DNA from: an uncultured Thiothrix sp.
GTDB taxonomy: Bacteria > Pseudomonadota > Gammaproteobacteria > Thiotrichales > Thiotrichaceae
Length of the DNA: 64,000 bases
Direction: 5' to 3'
Assembly: GCF_937873765.1 (NCBI RefSeq)
Contig: NZ_CALMZC010000002.1
Coordinates: 31,510 to 95,509, forward strand
Shown here: positions 18,904-28,552 of the stretch, in pieces
How positions within the stretch are numbered: position 1 is the stretch's first letter
Layout of the letters: each line of letters begins with the position of its first letter
Notes under the pieces: generated by a model
Database searches by the model: none
Told to the model about the DNA's origin: nothing
What the model saw: only the letters and a program-made list of their open reading frames with translations
Made by a program: the position numbers and the translations under genes

Positions 18904-20730
18904 TTATACTCCAGCAGCAAATAAGGAGCTGGCTCCACTAGAAGCAGGCCCAACCGCTTGGCGGAAGACTTGGAACAACTCACGCCCTAAACCAGCCTCA
19001 TTCGCGTCTAAATTCGCAGTTGCATTGGCTCGACTGTCAAAATCAGCCGCCAATACGCTCAATTCGCCGCTTTCTGCATCTAACCGGATCAAATCGCCAT
19101 CGCGGATTTTGGCAATTGCACCACCTTCCATCGCTTCCGGACTTAAATGAATCGCGGCCGGCACCTTGCCACTCGCACCAGACATACGTCCATCTGTAAC
19201 CAAAGCGACTTGTTGCCCGCGATCTTGTAAGACACCTAAAACGGGGGTAAGGCTGTGTAATTCGGGCATACCATTAGCTTTTGGCCCTTGGAAACGCACA
19301 ACACACACAAAATCCCCCGTCAACTCACCCGCTTTAAAAGCAGCTTGCACTTCTTCTTGGTCATGGAATACTTTGGCAGGTGCTTCAATAATGCGGCGCT
19401 CAGACTTGACAGCCGACACCTTAATCACTGCCTCGCCAAGATTCCCTGTTAAACTGACTAAGCCACCAGAGGCTTGGAAAGCTTCAGTGTAGGGGCGCAA
19501 AATGTCGGTATCATGACTACTCGCAGCCCCTTCCACCCAAATAGCCTTGCCTTGCTCATTTAGCTTGGCCTCCTGCGTGTAATGATGCAGGCCAAAACCG
19601 GCCACAGTATGCACATCTTCATGTAAAAGACCGGCAGCCAGCAACTCGCGAATCACGAATTGCAAGCCACCAACAGCATGGAAATGGTTAACATCAGCCG
19701 AGCCATTCGGATAAACCCGTGCCATTAAGGGTGTGACTGCCGACAGATCAGAAAAATCCTCTAAGCACACGATCAAACCTGCAGAACGTGCCATCGCAAT
19801 TAAATGCAACACCAAATTGGTTGAGCCACCGGTTGCATTTAGCCCAACAATCCCATTCACAAAAGCTTTCGCCGATAAGACTTCACAAGCGGGCGTGTAA
19901 TGCCCTGCTTCTGCAGTCAGTTTTAGCACTTGCTCCGTTCCCGCCACGGTTAAAGCATCGCGTAATAGCGTGTTAGGATTAACAAAACTGCTGCCCGGCA
20001 ATTGCAGTCCCATAAACTCCATGAGCATTTGGTTGCTATTCGCCGTACCATAAAAAGTGCATGTCCCAACATTGTGATAAGACTGCATTTCAGCTTCTAG
20101 TAGCTCGGCACGCCCTACTTGACCGGCTGCATATTGCTGGCGCACTTTAGCTTTCTGGTCATTCGAAATCCCTGATACCATAGGCCCAGCGGGTAAAAAC
20201 ACACAAGGTAAATAACCGAAGGTTGCTGCGGCAATTACTAAACCCGGAACAATTTTGTCACAGACCCCTAAGAAGGCAGCGGCATCAAATAAATTATGAC
20301 TCAGGGCAATCCCAGCAGCCATTGCAATCACATCGCGCGAAAACAGCGACAATTCCATACCCGGCTGACCCTGGGTTACCCCATCACACATGGCAGGTAC
20401 ACCGCCTGCAACTTGCGCTGTTGCACCGACTGAACGAGCAACCTGTTTAATTAAAGCGGGATAAGCCTCGAAAGGTTGATGCGCTGACAACATATCGTTG
20501 TAGGCGGTCACAATTCCAAGATTAGGCGCTTTACTGGCTACAATTTTAAACTTATCAGAGACTGGGCTAGCAGCAACCGCATGGGCTAAATTACCGCAAG
20601 CCAGCTGATGCCGATTATCACGTACCGCTGCTTGTTGCATACGTGCTAAATAGAGATTACGCGTCTGCTGACTACGTTGCTCAATCCGAGCTGTCACCTC
20701 GGCGATGACTGGGTGAACTGTGGTTTTCAT
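18904..20730 (-). CDS. edd: Phosphogluconate dehydratase
   Basis: A 608-residue Fe-S dehydratase (IlvD/Edd family) that turns 6-phosphogluconate into KDPG. It has the N-terminal [19 protein letters not shown], the cluster-binding cysteines in [19 protein letters not shown] in part and [22 protein letters not shown], and the C-terminal [17 protein letters not shown]. Length is normal for Edd, which helps tell it from IlvD (about 560). Linked with zwf, pgl and eda, so the assignment is firm. Confidence 0.97.
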   Translation of the reverse strand: MKTTVHPVIAEVTARIEQRSQQTRNLYLARMQQAAVRDNRHQLACGNLAHAVAASPVSDKFKIVASKAPNLGIVTAYNDMLSAHQPFEAYPALIKQVARSVGATAQVAGGVPAMCDGVTQGQPGMELSLFSRDVIAMAAGIALSHNLFDAAAFLGVCDKIVPGLVIAAATFGYLPCVFLPAGPMVSGISNDQKAKVRQQYAAGQVGRAELLEAEMQSYHNVGTCTFYGTANSNQMLMEFMGLQLPGSSFVNPNTLLRDALTVAGTEQVLKLTAEAGHYTPACEVLSAKAFVNGIVGLNATGGSTNLVLHLIAMARSAGLIVCLEDFSDLSAVTPLMARVYPNGSADVNHFHAVGGLQFVIRELLAAGLLHEDVHTVAGFGLHHYTQEAKLNEQGKAIWVEGAASSHDTDILRPYTEAFQASGGLVSLTGNLGEAVIKVSAVKSERRIIEAPAKVFHDQEEVQAAFKAGELTGDFVCVVRFQGPKANGMPELHSLTPVLGVLQDRGQQVALVTDGRMSGASGKVPAAIHLSPEAMEGGAIAKIRDGDLIRLDAESGELSVLAADFDSRANATANLDANEAGLGRELFQVFRQAVGPASSGASSLFAAGV

Positions 20731-20750
20731 AATAGTCTCGATCCGCGCCC

Positions 20751-21449
20751 TTAAGGCGCATAGTGAACCGTCAATTTATCACCAGCTTGCTGCAATAAAG
20801 CCTCAATCGGCCACTGACGTGGCTGTCGGGCAGCAAGGTTAGCCTGCACTTGTTCTAATAATTGCTGTTTATCAACGCCAGTAATAAGTAAATGTACATG
20901 CTGAGCTTGCAATAAAGCAGCCAAACTTAGCGAAATTCGCGCCTCTGGCAAGTCAGGCGTTTGTACTTCTAGTAAAACCGCAGCGCTATTGGGATCTAAA
21001 CCCGACTCTAAATTTGGTGCTTGTGGGAACAAAGAAGCGAAATGCCCATCATTGCCCATTCCCAATACTACTGAATCTAAAGGTAAGAACGCTTGCTGCA
21101 ATGTATGTGCTAACTTAGCTAAATCACTCTCGGTTTGCCCAAGCTGGTATAAAGCCTGAAAGCTAGCGGCTGGCTCTAAACTATTCAATAGATTAGTTTG
21201 CAATAAGCGGGCATTCGAGCGTTCGTTGCTAGGCTCTACTTGGCGTTCATCCGTTAAAGTAAAAGCAACTTTTGACCAATCCAATGCCTGTTTAGCCAAT
21301 GCCTTAAAAAAAAGTACTGGCGTAGTCCCACCTGCAAATGCAGCAGTGGCTTTAGCTTTAGCTTGGATAGCAGCTTGCAGCTCACCGGCAACTAGCTGAG
21401 CTAATTGTTCAGCTTGTACAGCACGGTCAGGATAGCCAATTAAGTTCAT
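20751..21449 (-). CDS. pgl: 6-phosphogluconolactonase
   Basis: A 232-residue DevB-type lactonase that opens 6-phosphogluconolactone to 6-phosphogluconate. Motifs are [31 protein letters not shown], and [16 protein letters not shown], the family's catalytic region. Its start overlaps the end of zwf by four bases (ATGA), a mark of translational coupling of the two consecutive enzymes. Confidence 0.95.
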   Translation of the reverse strand: MNLIGYPDRAVQAEQLAQLVAGELQAAIQAKAKATAAFAGGTTPVLFFKALAKQALDWSKVAFTLTDERQVEPSNERSNARLLQTNLLNSLEPAASFQALYQLGQTESDLAKLAHTLQQAFLPLDSVVLGMGNDGHFASLFPQAPNLESGLDPNSAAVLLEVQTPDLPEARISLSLAALLQAQHVHLLITGVDKQQLLEQVQANLAARQPRQWPIEALLQQAGDKLTVHYAP

Positions 21450-22921
21450 GCCTCAATTTCCCGCCAACGTCGACCATCCCGCGCCATCATTTCCACGGCT
21501 GCAATTGGACCACGACTGCCCGGATCATAAGCTTCTGGTTTTAGACCGGATGCTTCCCAAGCGTCAATGATCGGATCAATCCAACGCCAAGCCGCTTCGA
21601 CTTCATCACCGCGCATGAATAAGGTTTGATTACCACGCACTACATCCATGATCAGGCGCTCATAAGCATCTGGCATCCGCCAGTTACCTTGACGTCCCTC
21701 AGCAAAGCTCATGTCTAAAGGAATATCCCGCAAACGGAAGCCACCTGGCCCTGGATCTTTGGTCATAATATGGAGCTTCAAACCTTCATCGGGCTGCAAA
21801 CGAATGATCAAGACATTCGGCATGGTCGGTGTTTCTAAATCACCAAACACTGAATGGGCTGGTTCTTTAAACACTATAGCGATTTCGGTCATTTGTGCAC
21901 GCAGCTTTTTACCCGTACGCAAATAGAATGGCACGCCAGACCAACGCCAGTTATCAATTTCTGCTTTAATCGCAATATAAGACTCTGTTCTGCTATCTGG
22001 ATTACCCACATCTTTTAAATAAGACTCAGCATCTGAGCCATGCCCCATATACTGCCCGCGCACTGTACTGCTTAATACACTCCGCCCGGTTAAAGGTCGT
22101 AAAGAGCGCAGCACTTTGAGCTTTTCATCCCGCAAAGCATCCGCATCGAATTTATAGGGCGGCTCCATCGCTAACAGACAAAGTAACTGAATTAAATGGT
22201 TTTGTACCATATCACGGATAGCACCTGCAGTATCATAATAGCTACCACGACTACCTACGCCTAAAGACTCAGCCGCAGTGATTTGCACATGATCAATGCG
22301 TGTTGCATTCCATAATGGCTCGAACAGTGCGTTGGCAAAACGCAGCGCCATTAAGTTCTGTACCGTTTCTTTCCCAAGATAATGGTCAATCCGATAAACT
22401 GATTTTTCATTAAATACACTACTGAGAGCTTGATTCAGTTCAATCGCACTTTCTAAATCATGACCTAGCGGTTTTTCCACCACTAAACGGGCTTTGACCG
22501 TCGCCAAACCGACATTTGCTAAACCTTGAGCAATCGTACCGAATAGAGCAGGGCCAACCGCCAAATAGTAAACACGAATATGCTCAGGGCGTTCATTAAG
22601 GTAACTGACTAGCTCACCCCAAGCACTCGAGTCTGTTACATCGATATGCAAATAGCTTAAACGATGGATGAAACGTTCAACAGCTTCTGAGCTTAACTCT
22701 TCAGTGGCAACATGTTGCTGTAAAGCGTCACGAGCCTCAAGTTTGAAAGCTTCAGTGTCTTGCTCAGTACGCGCCAAACCTAGAATACGAGCAGCGGCTG
22801 GAATTTGTCCATCAGCATCGCGTCGAAACAAAGCAGGCAGCAACTTGCGCATTGCTAAATCGCCAGTACCGCCAAAAATGACAAGATCAAAGGGATCAAC
22901 AGGAATGACCGTGCTGCTCAT
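21446..22921 (-). CDS. zwf: Glucose-6-phosphate 1-dehydrogenase
   Basis: A 491-residue enzyme oxidising glucose-6-phosphate to the lactone with NADP or NAD, the entry to the Entner-Doudoroff and oxidative pentose phosphate routes. The nucleotide-binding FGGTGDLAMRKLLPAL, the substrate-binding RIDHYLGKETVQN with the catalytic His nearby, and the VEKPLGHD segment are all present. The second gene after the porin-kinase pair; 44 bp separates it from the kinase gene. Confidence 0.97.
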   Translation of the reverse strand: MSSTVIPVDPFDLVIFGGTGDLAMRKLLPALFRRDADGQIPAAARILGLARTEQDTEAFKLEARDALQQHVATEELSSEAVERFIHRLSYLHIDVTDSSAWGELVSYLNERPEHIRVYYLAVGPALFGTIAQGLANVGLATVKARLVVEKPLGHDLESAIELNQALSSVFNEKSVYRIDHYLGKETVQNLMALRFANALFEPLWNATRIDHVQITAAESLGVGSRGSYYDTAGAIRDMVQNHLIQLLCLLAMEPPYKFDADALRDEKLKVLRSLRPLTGRSVLSSTVRGQYMGHGSDAESYLKDVGNPDSRTESYIAIKAEIDNWRWSGVPFYLRTGKKLRAQMTEIAIVFKEPAHSVFGDLETPTMPNVLIIRLQPDEGLKLHIMTKDPGPGGFRLRDIPLDMSFAEGRQGNWRMPDAYERLIMDVVRGNQTLFMRGDEVEAAWRWIDPIIDAWEASGLKPEAYDPGSRGPIAAVEMMARDGRRWREIEA

Positions 22922-22965
22922 GAATACTGGGTTTCCTTGGTGGTGATTAACAATTCTATTTGTTA

Positions 22966-23910
22966 TTAGAGTGCAGCTTGAATTTCTGCACGAGTCGGCA
23001 AATTGGCACCGCGTCGCGAGCAGGTAATTGCAGCCGCGACTGTAGCGGTGTAACCCATCTTAAATAAGGTTTCGTTGTTAAGCTGCTCAGACCAAACAGC
23101 TCTAGAATTTTTTAAGCTGGCAACAGCATCTAATAGAGATGCTTGGAAGGTGTCACCTGCACCTACGGTGTCAATCACTTTTACAGATTGACCGGGCACA
23201 TCGACTTGTCCATGTTGGCTCCATAAAGAAGCTCCATTACCCCCACGCGTTAAAGCAACTAACTGCGGACCTTGTTGCAACCAGTTTTCCACAATTGTTT
23301 CGGGCCGCTGCTCAGGATAAAGTAAGTGCAAGTCCTCATCGCTTACTTTGACCATATCAACTAATGGTAAAAGCTCAACAATGCGTTGTTTCCAAATTTC
23401 TAAACGTGGCTCGACATTCAAGCGCACATTAGGATCTAAGGAAAGAAGGCGCTTGCCCGAATGTTGCTGGGCAAGCGCAAAGTACGAATCGGCAGTCGGC
23501 TGTGCAACGATGGAATAGGAACCGAAGTGAATAATCGCCGTACCCTCTAGATCGACATTAATATCGTCTAAAGTTAACAAACGATCCGCCGCGCCGTTAC
23601 CGTAAAAAGCATAACTAGGTACGCCCGCAGCATCCTGCTGGACGAAACCTAAAGTAGTGGGTGCTTGCTTACGCGCAATCAGATGAGTTTTAACCCCTTC
23701 TGATTGCAAACTTGCTAAGAGCCTTTCACCTAAGAAGTCTGTAGAAAGTCCTGTCAACATCGCGACTGGGCAGCTTAAACGTGCTAGACCCACTGCTACA
23801 TTCAGCGGTGAACCACCGACACGTGCACTCAGCGGTACTTCAAAAGCTGCTTGATCAACAACCTCTGTCGTAAACACATCGAATAGTGCTTCTCCACAGA
23901 CAACAAACAT
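22966..23910 (-). CDS. PfkB-family sugar kinase (probable fructokinase)
   Basis: A 314-residue ribokinase-fold kinase. The N-terminal GG signature is VGGSPLNVAVGLARL and the ATP/anion-hole motif is DTVGAGDTFQASLL with catalytic Asp D253. The order of features and the N-terminal VVCGEALFDVF are typical of bacterial fructokinases, which make fructose-6-phosphate; this fits the pgi gene in the same operon. Other hexose substrates cannot be excluded. Confidence 0.88.
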   Translation of the reverse strand: MFVVCGEALFDVFTTEVVDQAAFEVPLSARVGGSPLNVAVGLARLSCPVAMLTGLSTDFLGERLLASLQSEGVKTHLIARKQAPTTLGFVQQDAAGVPSYAFYGNGAADRLLTLDDINVDLEGTAIIHFGSYSIVAQPTADSYFALAQQHSGKRLLSLDPNVRLNVEPRLEIWKQRIVELLPLVDMVKVSDEDLHLLYPEQRPETIVENWLQQGPQLVALTRGGNGASLWSQHGQVDVPGQSVKVIDTVGAGDTFQASLLDAVASLKNSRAVWSEQLNNETLFKMGYTATVAAAITCSRRGANLPTRAEIQAAL

Positions 23911-23931
23911 GATGGCTTTCCCTAGCTCAAC

Positions 23932-24897
23932 TTAGAAGGTGTAGTTAAAGCGCACACGAGCAGCATTGACTTTATCATCAGTGCCATCTACGCCACCCAC
24001 ATCAGTCGCTTTAGAGGTACTAGCTGCAAAAGTGACGGTAGCATCTTTAGCGCCGAATAAAGGAACAGTATATGCACCATAGAAAGTATTTAACTTTGCA
24101 TCAGCCCCTGTGTAATCTTCTTTAGAAGTCACATAACCAACACCCCATGGGCCTTGAGTGAAATTCAAAGCAACGGAGGTTACATCTGTACCATCGTTAT
24201 CTGCATTCTTTTTAGAAAGACTAGCATTAGCAGTACCACCAGCGACATCAAAACCAGCACCAACCCCGAAGCCAGTGTGTGATGTTTCAACATCATCTAC
24301 TGTACTTTTAACACTTTCTAAGCCAGCCCTTACAGTAACCGCTCCTGCTTTATAAGTTACAGCTGGGCGTACTGCCGCAAATTTATCAAAGTCGCTAGTA
24401 TTTTTTGCAGCCATGACACCCAATTCAAAATTCATCGCATCATTTGGCTTTAAATGTACAGCCGTATGAATGACACTGTCTTTACGACCACGTGCTGCAT
24501 TAGTACCATAAGGTGACATACTACCTGCGTGCTCAGCTACAGTATCTTTACCCACTGGAAATAGATCTACACCTTCAAAACGACCGATTTGAACATCCCA
24601 GCCGCTACGTCCCATTTGCAGATAAACGTCATCATAACCTAAGTCGCTACCTTTAAATGGTACTAAAGGTTGTGCAACACCTTTAATGAAATAGTCATCG
24701 CCCTTTAGCTCACCAGTCGCATTTAACTTAATGCGCCCACCGTTATAGTAACTAGTGTCAGCATCACCACCTTTAGCAGTCAAATCTAATTCAACATCCC
24801 CACCGATGTTAAAAGTTTTCTCTTGTGCTTGAACATTAAAGCCCACTAATAAAGCAGCTATCCCACAAGCAACGCTCAATTTCAGTTTGGTTTTCAT
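23932..24897 (-). CDS. Outer-membrane porin, first gene of the sugar operon
   Basis: A 321-residue beta-barrel protein. It has a cleavable signal peptide (ending FNVQA-QE), alternating hydrophobic strands throughout and a C-terminal strand ending in NYTF, with the terminal Phe needed for BAM-dependent insertion. The segment YLQMGRSGWDVQIGRFEGVDLFP is a typical porin turn/strand. It lies 21 bp upstream of the sugar kinase, so it probably admits the sugar that the operon degrades. Which sugar is not visible. AAGG precedes the ATG. Confidence 0.8.
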   Translation of the reverse strand: MKTKLKLSVACGIAALLVGFNVQAQEKTFNIGGDVELDLTAKGGDADTSYYNGGRIKLNATGELKGDDYFIKGVAQPLVPFKGSDLGYDDVYLQMGRSGWDVQIGRFEGVDLFPVGKDTVAEHAGSMSPYGTNAARGRKDSVIHTAVHLKPNDAMNFELGVMAAKNTSDFDKFAAVRPAVTYKAGAVTVRAGLESVKSTVDDVETSHTGFGVGAGFDVAGGTANASLSKKNADNDGTDVTSVALNFTQGPWGVGYVTSKEDYTGADAKLNTFYGAYTVPLFGAKDATVTFAASTSKATDVGGVDGTDDKVNAARVRFNYTF

Positions 24898-24948
24898 TGC
24901 ATTTACCTTCGCTATTCAATCAAAAACACGGTTATTAAAACACACTAC

Positions 24949-24960
24949 CAAAGCGCTTTG
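24949..24960. promoter_or_regulatory. LacI-family operator-like palindrome upstream of porin
   Basis: A perfect 12-bp palindrome, CAAAGCGCTTTG, 52 bp upstream of the porin start. A central CG flanked by AAAG/CTTT is the shape of LacI/GalR-type operators (as in CcpA or PurR sites). On the minus strand, TATGCT, a possible -10 element, abuts it upstream, so binding would block transcription of the whole operon. No LacI-type regulator gene is in the window. Confidence 0.5.
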
Positions 24961-25065
24961 AAGCATAAAACACTAGTAGCTTATTAAAATTTATCCCACA
25001 TTGATCCATTAATTTTTTCAACATCCGAAAAAAATAATCTCGTAAACTCACATACTTGTCAACCT

Positions 25066-25077
25066 AAGAACGCTTTG
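25066..25077. promoter_or_regulatory. Second imperfect operator-like half-site
   Basis: AAGAACGCTTTG shares the right half CGCTTTG with the palindrome at 24949-24960; the left half is degenerate. The centres are 117 bp apart, close to eleven helical turns, which would allow looping if both are bound. Confidence 0.25.
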
Positions 25078-25361
25078 CACTAACCGTATCATTAATAAAA
25101 AATTAATGTACTTAGGTTAAAGGCTTAAGCTTAAGCTGTCAATAATTAATTCAAATTGATTTATTAAAAGATTACTGCTAATGAGTGCTTATGGACACAC
25201 AAATTTTCATGCAAATAACATACCAAGATTTTTAGATACGCTAATTGAAAGTTTTACTTGCTTTTGAACAATTAGAATATTAATATCTTCTTATATATAG
25301 TTCTCTATATTTGATTTTGACTACTTGTGTATTGACGCATTCCTGCTAGAGGTATTGGTTC

Positions 25362-26141
25362 ATGAACTTTACAAAAATGACACTGGCTATGGCTATTTTT
25401 GCAGCGGCAACAACTGCATCTGCTACAGATTTCTTTAATGGTTTTGACAATGGTAATGGTACAGGCAGTGCTCAAGGCCAGGGTCAAGGTCAAGGCTATA
25501 CTACTGGCCAAGGCACTGGTTACGGCACTAGCAAAGGCAATGTAGATGGTTGGGGTACAGGCAAAGGTACTGGTGACGGTGAAGTTGATTTTTCTATTAA
25601 CTTCAAAGGTAAAGGCAATACCGATATGGCCTCTGATGTGGTAGGCCGTGGCAACGGTAACACCAATGGCAATTTTAATGGCCAAGGTACGGGTTATGGA
25701 CAGGGTTATAACAACTTAAATGGCTATACCAATAGTACTACCTCAGGTGGTGGTTATAATCCATGGGGTGGGATGCCAGCTTGGGGTGGTTATTATCCTT
25801 ATCCACAGACCACTATGCCGATGATGCCTCAGATGCCGCAAATGTATGCGCCTTATGGTATGCAACAGCCGATGATGCCGATCATGCCACCAATGTATGC
25901 ACCTTACGGTATGCAACAGCCGATGATGCAAAATCCAAATTTTGCACAAATGCAGCAGCAAATGGCCGCACAACGTGCACAAACCGAAGCTTATATGAAG
26001 CAGCAAATGGAAGAGCAACGTAAAATGATGGAAGCTCAAAGCAAAGCTGCTGCTCCAATGGCACCAATGGCTCCTAGTGCACCTGTTCCAGCAGCACCGG
26101 CCACTGAAGCGACGGCTCCAGCACCTGCAAAAACTAACTAA
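25362..26141 (+). CDS. Secreted Gly-rich/Met-Pro-rich repeat protein, sulfur-globule-protein-like
   Basis: A 259-residue exported protein with a clear signal peptide (cleaved after TASA). Residues about 22-130 are rich in Gly, Asn and Gln (GQGQGQGYTTGQGTGYG), residues 130-185 hold aromatic and Met-Pro repeats (PYPQTTMPMMPQMPQMYAPY, then a second YAPYGMQQPMM copy), residues 185-220 form a Gln/Met-rich helix (QMEEQRKMMEAQ) and the tail is Ala/Pro-rich. Low-complexity Gly/Tyr/Asn/Met composition with a signal peptide recalls the sulfur globule envelope proteins of sulfur-oxidising bacteria. The match is by composition, not by motif. AGAGG precedes the ATG. It could also be another surface structural protein. 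Confidence 0.7.
   Translation: MNFTKMTLAMAIFAAATTASATDFFNGFDNGNGTGSAQGQGQGQGYTTGQGTGYGTSKGNVDGWGTGKGTGDGEVDFSINFKGKGNTDMASDVVGRGNGNTNGNFNGQGTGYGQGYNNLNGYTNSTTSGGGYNPWGGMPAWGGYYPYPQTTMPMMPQMPQMYAPYGMQQPMMPIMPPMYAPYGMQQPMMQNPNFAQMQQQMAAQRAQTEAYMKQQMEEQRKMMEAQSKAAAPMAPMAPSAPVPAAPATEATAPAPAKTN
25842..25943 (+). repeat. 51-bp tandem duplication in the Met-Pro region
   Basis: Two adjacent 51-bp units each start with ATGTATGC and code for MYAPYGMQQPMM. The first 36 bases are nearly identical, differing at synonymous sites, and the unit ends diverge. Confidence 0.75.
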
Positions 26142-26150
26142 TTTACAGCT

Positions 26151-26177
26151 TAAGCCTACTGAAATTCAGTAGGCTTA
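26151..26177. terminator. Convergent 13-bp hairpin between globule-like gene and pyrD
   Basis: TAAGCCTACTGAA and TTCAGTAGGCTTA form a perfect 13-bp stem around one unpaired base (effectively a small loop). It overlaps the pyrD stop codon and ends ten to forty bases after the other gene's stop. Confidence 0.6.
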
Positions 26178-27182
26178 GTCACAGGCTTGAACGCAGTCTT
26201 TAATCAATGTTGGGCCTGCGTAAATGAATCCCGTATAAATTTGCACTAAAGCAGCTCCTGCCTGTAATTTAGCCACAGCGTCTTGCGCGCTCATGATCCC
26301 ACCGACACCAATGATAGGAATTCGCGTACCCAAATGCTGGTGAAACAAGCGAATCACTTCAGTTGAACGCTCTGTTAAAGGGCCTCCACTTAAACCGCCC
26401 TGCTCTGCTCCATAGTCTAGTTGCGCGACGGCTGATTTATCCAAAGTCGTATTAGTAGCAATCAACCCATCCATCTCACAATCGAGTAAGACTTCAGCAA
26501 TTCCAGCGATTTCTTCTGGACTTAAATCGGGTGCTACTTTCACGGCTAAGGGTACATAACGGCTATGTTCCGCAGCTAACAAGATTTGCTCTTGCTTTAA
26601 AGCAACCAGTAGACGCCTTAGGTCTTCACCATATTGCAAGCTACGCAAACCGGGGGTATTGGGAGAGGAAATATTAATCGTGATGTAATGCGCATGCGTA
26701 TAAACCTTGCGCAATCCGATCAAATAGTCATCTGCTGCACGCTCTACAGCCGTATCAAAATTTTTCCCAATATTAATCCCAAGTATGCCTTGATACTGTG
26801 CCTTATGAACCTGACCTAGTAGGTATTCTAAACCGTGATTATTGAAGCCCATTCGATTGATGATGGCTTTGGCGGATTTCAAACGAAACAAACGTGGATG
26901 TGGATTGCCGGGTTGTGGACGTGGAGTCACCGTCCCCACCTCAATAAAGCCAAACCCGCAGCTTGCAAGCGCATCAATAAACTCTGCATTTTTATCCAAG
27001 CCTGCCGCTAAACCTACACGATTGGGAAACTTAAGCCCCATCACTTCAACAGGTGTTCCAACTAGTGATTCTGCCTTACCATTAAGACCTAATTGATACG
27101 CTAACTTTAAAGCTCTTAAAGCGGTATGGTGAGACATTTCGGGAGATAAGAGAAAGAGCAATTCACGCAGCAAGCTATACAC
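26175..27182 (-). CDS. pyrD: Dihydroorotate dehydrogenase, quinone type (class 2)
   Basis: About 335 residues; oxidises dihydroorotate to orotate in pyrimidine synthesis, passing electrons to quinones at the inner membrane. The N-terminal membrane-associating helix (YSLLRELLFLLSPE) marks class 2. FMN and substrate motifs are VGLAAGLDKNAEFIDAL, NRMGFNNHG, NISSPNTPGLRSLQ and the GVGGIMSAQDAV phosphate loop. The catalytic Ser is in NISSPNTP. I chose the GTG at 27182 because GAGGG lies about eight bases upstream and it aligns with the usual start; a TTG ten codons earlier is the alternative. Confidence 0.95.
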   Translation of the reverse strand: MYSLLRELLFLLSPEMSHHTALRALKLAYQLGLNGKAESLVGTPVEVMGLKFPNRVGLAAGLDKNAEFIDALASCGFGFIEVGTVTPRPQPGNPHPRLFRLKSAKAIINRMGFNNHGLEYLLGQVHKAQYQGILGINIGKNFDTAVERAADDYLIGLRKVYTHAHYITINISSPNTPGLRSLQYGEDLRRLLVALKQEQILLAAEHSRYVPLAVKVAPDLSPEEIAGIAEVLLDCEMDGLIATNTTLDKSAVAQLDYGAEQGGLSGGPLTERSTEVIRLFHQHLGTRIPIIGVGGIMSAQDAVAKLQAGAALVQIYTGFIYAGPTLIKDCVQACD

Positions 27183-27334
27183 AATCAGACCCTCGGAGGC
27201 TAAAAAATGCAAAAGCGCTGATTATGCTGAATCCGCTGTTTAGCAACAACCTACGATTGGAAAAACAATGGCGAGCCGTGCTTTAAGCTATGGCATAATA
27301 AAGCGCTATTTTTTAAAGATTGAGAGAGGATTGC

Positions 27335-28516
27335 ATGGCAAATTCATCATTTTACCCACCACAACGCATCTTAATGGGGCCTGGGCCTTCTGATGTAAGC
27401 CCCCGTGTTTTACAAGCGATGGCGCGCCCAACTTTAGGTCATTTAGACCCTTTATTTGTTGGCATGATGGATGAAGTGAAAAGCTTACTGCAGTATGCCC
27501 TACAAACTAACAATGAACTGACCATGCCCATTTCTGCACCCGGCTCCGCAGGCATGGAAGCGTGTTTTGCCAATTTAGTCGAACCGGGCGATAAAGTCAT
27601 TGTTTGCCAAAATGGTGTGTTTGGCGGGCGCATGAAAGAAAACGTCGAACGCTTTGGCGGCACTGCAGTGATGGTGATGGATGATTGGGGCAAACCTGTT
27701 GACCCTAACAAAGTTGAGGCAGCTCTAAAAGCTAATCCAGATACCAAAATCCTTGCCTTTGTCCATGCTGAAACGTCTACAGGCGTGCGCTCCGATGCCA
27801 AACTTTTAAGCGACTTGGCGCATCAATACGGTTGTTTAGTGATTGTGGATGCCGTGACTTCTTTAACTGGCTGCGAACTACGCGTGGATGATTGGGGGAT
27901 CGATGCGATTTATTCTGGTACTCAAAAATGCATGTCTTGCGTACCCGGTTTATCACCAGTGAGCTTCGGTAGTCGAGCGGTTGAGGTGATTAAAAATCGT
28001 AAAACCAAAATCCAAAGTTGGTTCTTAGATATGAGCCTAATTATGGGCTATTGGGGCGGTGGTACTAAGCGTGCCTATCATCACACCGCGCCGGTCAATA
28101 CACTCTATGCCTTGCATGAAGCTTTAGTCATGGTGCAGGAAGAAGGTTTAGAGAATGCTTGGGCGCGCCATACTCACCACCATCAAGCCTTAAAAGCAGG
28201 TTTAGAAGCGATGGGGATTCGCTTTGTGGTCGAAGAAAATTATCGTCTACCTCAGTTGAACCTAATCACAGTGCCAGAAGGTGTGGATGAAGCGGCAGTA
28301 CGTACTCGTCTTTTAAATGAATACAGCATGGAAATTGGCGCAGGCTTAGGTGCTTTGGCTGGTAAAGTGTGGCGAATTGGTCTAATGGGTCATGCCTGCA
28401 ATACCAAAAATGTTCTAACTTGCTTAGGCGCTTTGGATGCTGTGCTCAGCTCCATGCAAGCTCCGATTGAATCAGGTGTTGCAGTCAGAGCAGCACAGGA
28501 TTTTTATAAGGTTTAA
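27335..28516 (+). CDS. Serine-glyoxylate/alanine-glyoxylate-type aminotransferase
   Basis: A 393-residue class V PLP aminotransferase. It has the family N-terminus (RILMGPGPSDVSPRVLQAM), SAPGSAGMEACF for cofactor phosphate binding, VIVDAVTSLTGCEL and the PLP lysine in YSGTQKCMS. The family uses glyoxylate as amino acceptor with serine or alanine as donor, making glycine and hydroxypyruvate or pyruvate. A hydroxypyruvate-reductase-like gene lies about 1.4 kb downstream, which would fit use of the product. The ATG at 27335 has AGAGAGGA upstream and is preferred to a TTG five codons earlier. Confidence 0.9.
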   Translation: MANSSFYPPQRILMGPGPSDVSPRVLQAMARPTLGHLDPLFVGMMDEVKSLLQYALQTNNELTMPISAPGSAGMEACFANLVEPGDKVIVCQNGVFGGRMKENVERFGGTAVMVMDDWGKPVDPNKVEAALKANPDTKILAFVHAETSTGVRSDAKLLSDLAHQYGCLVIVDAVTSLTGCELRVDDWGIDAIYSGTQKCMSCVPGLSPVSFGSRAVEVIKNRKTKIQSWFLDMSLIMGYWGGGTKRAYHHTAPVNTLYALHEALVMVQEEGLENAWARHTHHHQALKAGLEAMGIRFVVEENYRLPQLNLITVPEGVDEAAVRTRLLNEYSMEIGAGLGALAGKVWRIGLMGHACNTKNVLTCLGALDAVLSSMQAPIESGVAVRAAQDFYKV

Positions 28517-28525
28517 CTAAAATCT

Positions 28526-28552
28526 AGCAGGTAGCTTAGTTAGCTACCTGCT
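28526..28552. terminator. Convergent hairpin after aminotransferase gene
   Basis: GCAGGTAGCT / AGCTACCTGC is a 10-bp perfect stem with a five-base loop (28527-28551), extended by one A-T pair. It overlaps the stop codon of the convergent transglycosylase gene. Confidence 0.6.

Larger units (their letters stand above)
24898..25361. other. 464-bp divergent AT-rich intergenic region
   Basis: No gene is seen between the porin (left) and the sulfur-globule-like gene (right). It is AT-rich and contains a perfect palindrome near the porin (24949-24960), a related half-match at 25066-25077 and a small hairpin ATATAG/CTATAT at 25295-25310 near the rightward gene. Promoters for both directions must lie here, but I cannot place hexamers with confidence. 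Confidence 0.6.

Noticed and set aside
25743..26039. A minus-strand frame rich in His and Leu opposite the globule-like gene
   Set aside because: Shadow of the Met-Pro repeats; no start signal or homology.
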